Shown piece after piece: positions 6,343 through 7,989 of a stretch of DNA of 7,989 bases. The translations under genes and the position numbers were made by a program. Positions within the stretch are counted from its first letter, which is position 1; the number at the start of each line of letters is the position of its first letter. The DNA comes from Patescibacteria group bacterium. Its GTDB lineage: Bacteria; Patescibacteriota; Patescibacteriia; JAGPKW01. The notes beneath the pieces are model-generated. The model searched no databases. It was given only the letters and a program-made list of their open reading frames with translations, and had not been told where the DNA came from. The stretch covers positions 1 through 7,989 of the forward strand of contig JAGPKW010000033.1 of NCBI GenBank assembly GCA_018053685.1. The letters are read 5' to 3'.

Positions 6343-6393
6343 AAAAAATAAGATCACCTCTCATGTCTTTTGACATTTTTAAGAGATGACCTT
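6341..6393 (-). terminator. Intrinsic terminator after the second anchored protein
   Basis: On the minus strand AAGGTCATCTCT pairs with AGAGGTGATCTT (12 bp, two G-U). An inner ATGTC-AAAA-GACAT hairpin tops it, and it is followed by A then eight T's. It lies about 17 nt after the stop codon of the 6411-7058 gene. Confidence 0.85.
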
Positions 6394-6410
6394 GACCTAA
6401 CAGAGAATAG

Positions 6411-7058
6411 TTACTTCCAGTAGAAGAACTCCTCTCCGTTAGGGTCTTTAATAAGCTTGTCTTTGCCGAGGTCAACTCGACAATTAGACCCAAGCCCGTA
6501 AGTTCTATAGGCTCCATCATCAGAGAGGACGGAATACCCATCATATAGATGCAAAGCTCCGAAGAAGGTATGCCCTACGTATGTGACATACCTTACTTTT
6601 ACACCCTGATACTGAATTTCCCATGGAATCCGACCAGAATTCCAGGTACCAAGCGCATCTGCTGAAAGAATGGAACGCCCCTGTTCCCCATTCTGAAATT
6701 TCTTACAGTTAGAAGATAAGACAGTAAACTGCATGCCTTCAACCATAAGTGGGAATTTAAAGCTCCCATCAATGACCATAGCCCCACCAGTCTTGATGGG
6801 GTCGTTATCATTATATGGCCCGCTACCATAATATGGTTGCCAGAAGACAACTATATATTGTCCAGAAGGAGAAGATTCCTTTAGAGCACTAAGTTGCCTA
6901 TTAAACTCAGCTTCACCCTCTAGCCATCCAAAAAGGCATATAGCAGATACAACGAGGATAGCACCTACTATCCATGCCCAAACAGGAACCTTCTCAGAGG
7001 GCTCCTTCTCGGATTGAGCCAAGGTCTTTTCAGACTTGGTTGCTGTTTTTTTATTCAT
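6411..7058 (-). CDS. Membrane-anchored protein of unknown function, copy 2 of a paralogous pair
   Basis: The protein has 215 residues, the same length as its partner at 5014-5661. The cytoplasmic tail (1-23) contains SEKTLAQSEKEPS. VPVWAWIVGAILVVSAICLF begins the single membrane anchor (about 25-46). The outer domain is aromatic and Gly-rich and apparently beta, with QYIVVFWQPYYGSGPYN, GGAMVIDGSFKFPLMVEG, KVRYVTYVGHTFFGALHLYD and a C-terminal NGEEFFYWK. Two outer cysteines, in SSNCKKF and GSNCRVD, could form a disulfide. Only the tail and anchor resemble the partner; the outer domain is unrelated by eye. The start is supported by AGGAGG at 7064-7069, 5 nt upstream. It is a single-gene transcription unit with its own promoter in the wzz end, a structured leader and a strong terminator. 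Sampled G+C is about 50%. No known family recognised. Confidence 0.8.
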   Translation of the reverse strand: MNKKTATKSEKTLAQSEKEPSEKVPVWAWIVGAILVVSAICLFGWLEGEAEFNRQLSALKESSPSGQYIVVFWQPYYGSGPYNDNDPIKTGGAMVIDGSFKFPLMVEGMQFTVLSSNCKKFQNGEQGRSILSADALGTWNSGRIPWEIQYQGVKVRYVTYVGHTFFGALHLYDGYSVLSDDGAYRTYGLGSNCRVDLGKDKLIKDPNGEEFFYWK

Positions 7059-7221
7059 AATATCCTCCTAAAAGGAATGGGTCACTAGGTGACCCCTACT
7101 TTCGAAAAGAGCACCTAAGTTACACTCCTTCTTATTTTAAAGAACACATATGGCAGAATTAGCTCCACCTTTGTAGGCTTAAATTTCTTTAAACCCACTA
7201 GTTAAAGCTAATTATTTTAAA
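7059..7221 (-). ncRNA. Structured 5' leader, copy 2 (candidate cis-regulatory RNA)
   Basis: Same architecture as copy 1. Outer helix AATTAGCTTTA / TGGAGCTAATT (7213-7203 with 7167-7157, two G-U), inner 11-bp hairpin with GAAA tetraloop (7173-7198), then the gene-proximal switch region. There TAGGTG-CTCTT (7117-7107) pairs with AGGGG-T-CACCTA (7097-7086). This excludes the 17-nt hairpin GGGTCAC-CTA-GTGACCC (7079-7095). Relative to copy 1, CCCCC has become CTCTT and GGGGG has become AGGGG, and pairing is kept through G-U and U-A pairs. TCCT-TTT-AGGA can mask the Shine-Dalgarno. A GTG with AAGGAG upstream could start a 9-codon ORF, but copy 1 lacks it. Confidence 0.6.
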
Positions 7222-7227
7222 TAGATT

Positions 7228-7256
7228 ACACCATCATATATTGTTAAATTTGTCAA
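7228..7256 (-). promoter_or_regulatory. Promoter inside the wzz 3' end, for leader and anchored protein copy 2
   Basis: TTGACA (7256-7251) lies within the codons for Asn-Ile-Asp near the Wzz C-terminus. A 17-nt spacer follows, with TGGTGT (7233-7228) as a weak -10. Copy 1 has the better TAGTGT at the same place. The predicted start near 7221 puts the conserved leader stem at the very 5' end of the RNA. Read-through from the wzz promoter is also possible because no terminator lies between. Confidence 0.5.
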
Positions 7257-7920
7257 TGTTTTTATCACCTTCAACAATATCCTGCTCAACAGGTATATTA
7301 TCTTTACTTTCTATTGTAAAATATACATACAATATTGCAGCAAATATACCAAACAATAATCCCATTGCAACATTCAATACTATCTTTGGTTTTGCAATAT
7401 TATCAGATGTAAGTGGTGCATTTATAACCCTTATTTTTATGATATCTGATGCACCGTAGAATTGAGTACTTCTATTCATTAATGTATCAGCTATAGCTTT
7501 AGCATATTCTTCAGCACCTTCTTTTGTTTTATAATATACATTAAACTCCAATATGCCTGTATCTTGCACTAGACTTATATCCATCATTTTATCCCATTGT
7601 TTTCTCTTTATTCTTTCATCTGTACTGAAATCATCTCTACTAACTTTATAATCTTTAGAGGCCATAACAGCATCAAAAAAATCAGAAGTCTTTACAATCT
7701 TCTGTAATAAGCTACCAAGTTTATCTGCTGATTTAATAGCAGTATAAACATCATCAGCATTCTTAGCATCTTGAACTATTAATACACTAAAACTTGATTT
7801 ATATAAAAAGGGTTGTAATAAAGATAAGCCCAAAGCAAAAAATAAAGATATAGCAATAATATTTATTACTCCCTTAACTCTTAATTTTAGATTTTGTTTA
7901 AAGTCATTTAAAGTTATCAT
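7234..7920 (-). CDS. Wzz-type polysaccharide chain-length determinant
   Basis: The 228-residue protein has the Wzz layout. A short cytoplasmic N-terminus is followed by a first membrane segment (about 17-37, GVINIIAISLFFALGLSLL) and an outer helical domain (about 38-180). The characteristic stretch APLTSDNIAKPK (168-179) precedes a second membrane segment, LNVAMGLLFGIFAAILYVYF (182-201), which is followed by a short acidic tail. No Walker motifs are present, so no tyrosine-kinase domain is fused. Proteins of this kind set the length of polymer made by Wzy, consistent with the Wzy-type gene at 2251-3681. The start ATG (7918-7920) has no Shine-Dalgarno but follows a good promoter by about 28 nt. 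Sampled G+C is about 30%, like the glycosyltransferases. The 3' end contains the next promoter, and a decayed duplicate lies at 5821-6054. Confidence 0.88.
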   Translation of the reverse strand: MITLNDFKQNLKLRVKGVINIIAISLFFALGLSLLQPFLYKSSFSVLIVQDAKNADDVYTAIKSADKLGSLLQKIVKTSDFFDAVMASKDYKVSRDDFSTDERIKRKQWDKMMDISLVQDTGILEFNVYYKTKEGAEEYAKAIADTLMNRSTQFYGASDIIKIRVINAPLTSDNIAKPKIVLNVAMGLLFGIFAAILYVYFTIESKDNIPVEQDIVEGDKNIDKFNNI

Positions 7921-7928
7921 GGTTTTAT

Positions 7929-7976
7929 TCTAAAAATCAGTTTAGAAATCCTAACATATTTCTTACAATCTGTCAA
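7929..7976 (-). promoter_or_regulatory. Promoter of the wzz gene with a hairpin at the transcript start
   Basis: TTGACA (7976-7971), 17 nt, TAGGAT (7953-7948). Immediately downstream TCTAAA and TTTAGA (7946-7941 and 7934-7929) can form a 6-bp hairpin at the RNA 5' end. Only 8 unpaired nt then remain before ATG and no Shine-Dalgarno is seen. Confidence 0.65.
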
Positions 7977-7989
7977 ATAAAATAAGTTA

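Larger units (their letters stand above)
6972..7565 (-). repeat. Duplicated block, copy 2
   Basis: Counterpart of 5575-6045, with the full wzz 3' part. The arrangement shows that the duplicated unit was 'wzz end plus leader plus anchored-protein start'. The outer domains of the two proteins then differ by replacement or extreme divergence. The boundaries are approximate. Confidence 0.7.

Noticed and set aside
6599..6850. Minus-strand ORF of 83 codons inside the second anchored gene, and a similar one at 6320-6544.
   Set aside because: Both are alternative frames of 6411-7058, which has the signal anchor, the strong ribosome binding site and the terminator. The 6320-6544 frame runs through the terminator.
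5575..7565. The duplicated blocks as an insertion sequence or transposon.
   Set aside because: There is no transposase, no terminal inverted repeats and no target-site duplication. The repeat consists of coding ends, a promoter and a leader, so gene duplication explains it better.
1..7989. CRISPR array, tRNA, rRNA or a phage module.
   Set aside because: No regularly spaced short repeats, no tRNA-like cloverleaf ending in CCA and no rRNA-like stretch were seen. No phage structural or integrase motif was found on either strand.

Overview
The window reads as a bacterial surface-polysaccharide locus with every recognisable gene on the minus strand. It also holds several small secreted or membrane-anchored proteins of unknown function. 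The organism cannot be named from the sequence. TTGACA-N17 promoters, compact spacing and the style of the Wzz and anchored hypothetical proteins would fit a Patescibacteria/CPR-type genome, but that is a weak inference.

Layout, following transcription from position 7989 down to 1. (i) 7976-7234: promoter and an intact Wzz-type chain-length determinant. (ii) 7256-6341: a promoter embedded in the wzz 3' end, a structured leader of about 160 nt, a 215-residue membrane-anchored protein of unknown function (7058-6411) and a terminator. (iii) 6342-5821: an intact-looking promoter followed by a decayed hybrid, the N-terminal part of a Wzy-like membrane protein joined to the C-terminal part of a second wzz copy. 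(iv) 5861-4952: a second promoter and leader, a second 215-residue anchored protein (5661-5014) and a terminator. (v) 4950-1458: a GT4 glycosyltransferase, Wzy-type polymerase/ligase and GT2 glycosyltransferase with overlapping ends. (vi) 1415-1004: a small secreted protein and a terminator. (vii) 990-1: a promoter and a lipoprotein gene that runs off the window.

The polysaccharide genes form a plausible working set: GT4 and GT2 build the oligosaccharide, Wzy polymerises or ligates it, and Wzz sets chain length. Two gene populations are interleaved. Sampled lines of the polysaccharide genes are about 15-30% G+C and these genes show no convincing Shine-Dalgarno. Sampled lines of the lipoprotein and the two anchored proteins are about 45-52% G+C. 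All four secreted or anchored genes begin with AGGAGG exactly 5 nt before ATG.

The most unusual element is the duplicated leader. Both copies begin close to the predicted transcription start with the same nested stem capped by a GAAA tetraloop, identical over about 60 nt. Both then carry competing hairpins next to the ribosome binding site. The proteins downstream share only their N-terminal tail and membrane anchor, and their outer domains have no visible similarity. This looks like a constant expression-and-anchor module carrying different outer domains next to polysaccharide genes.
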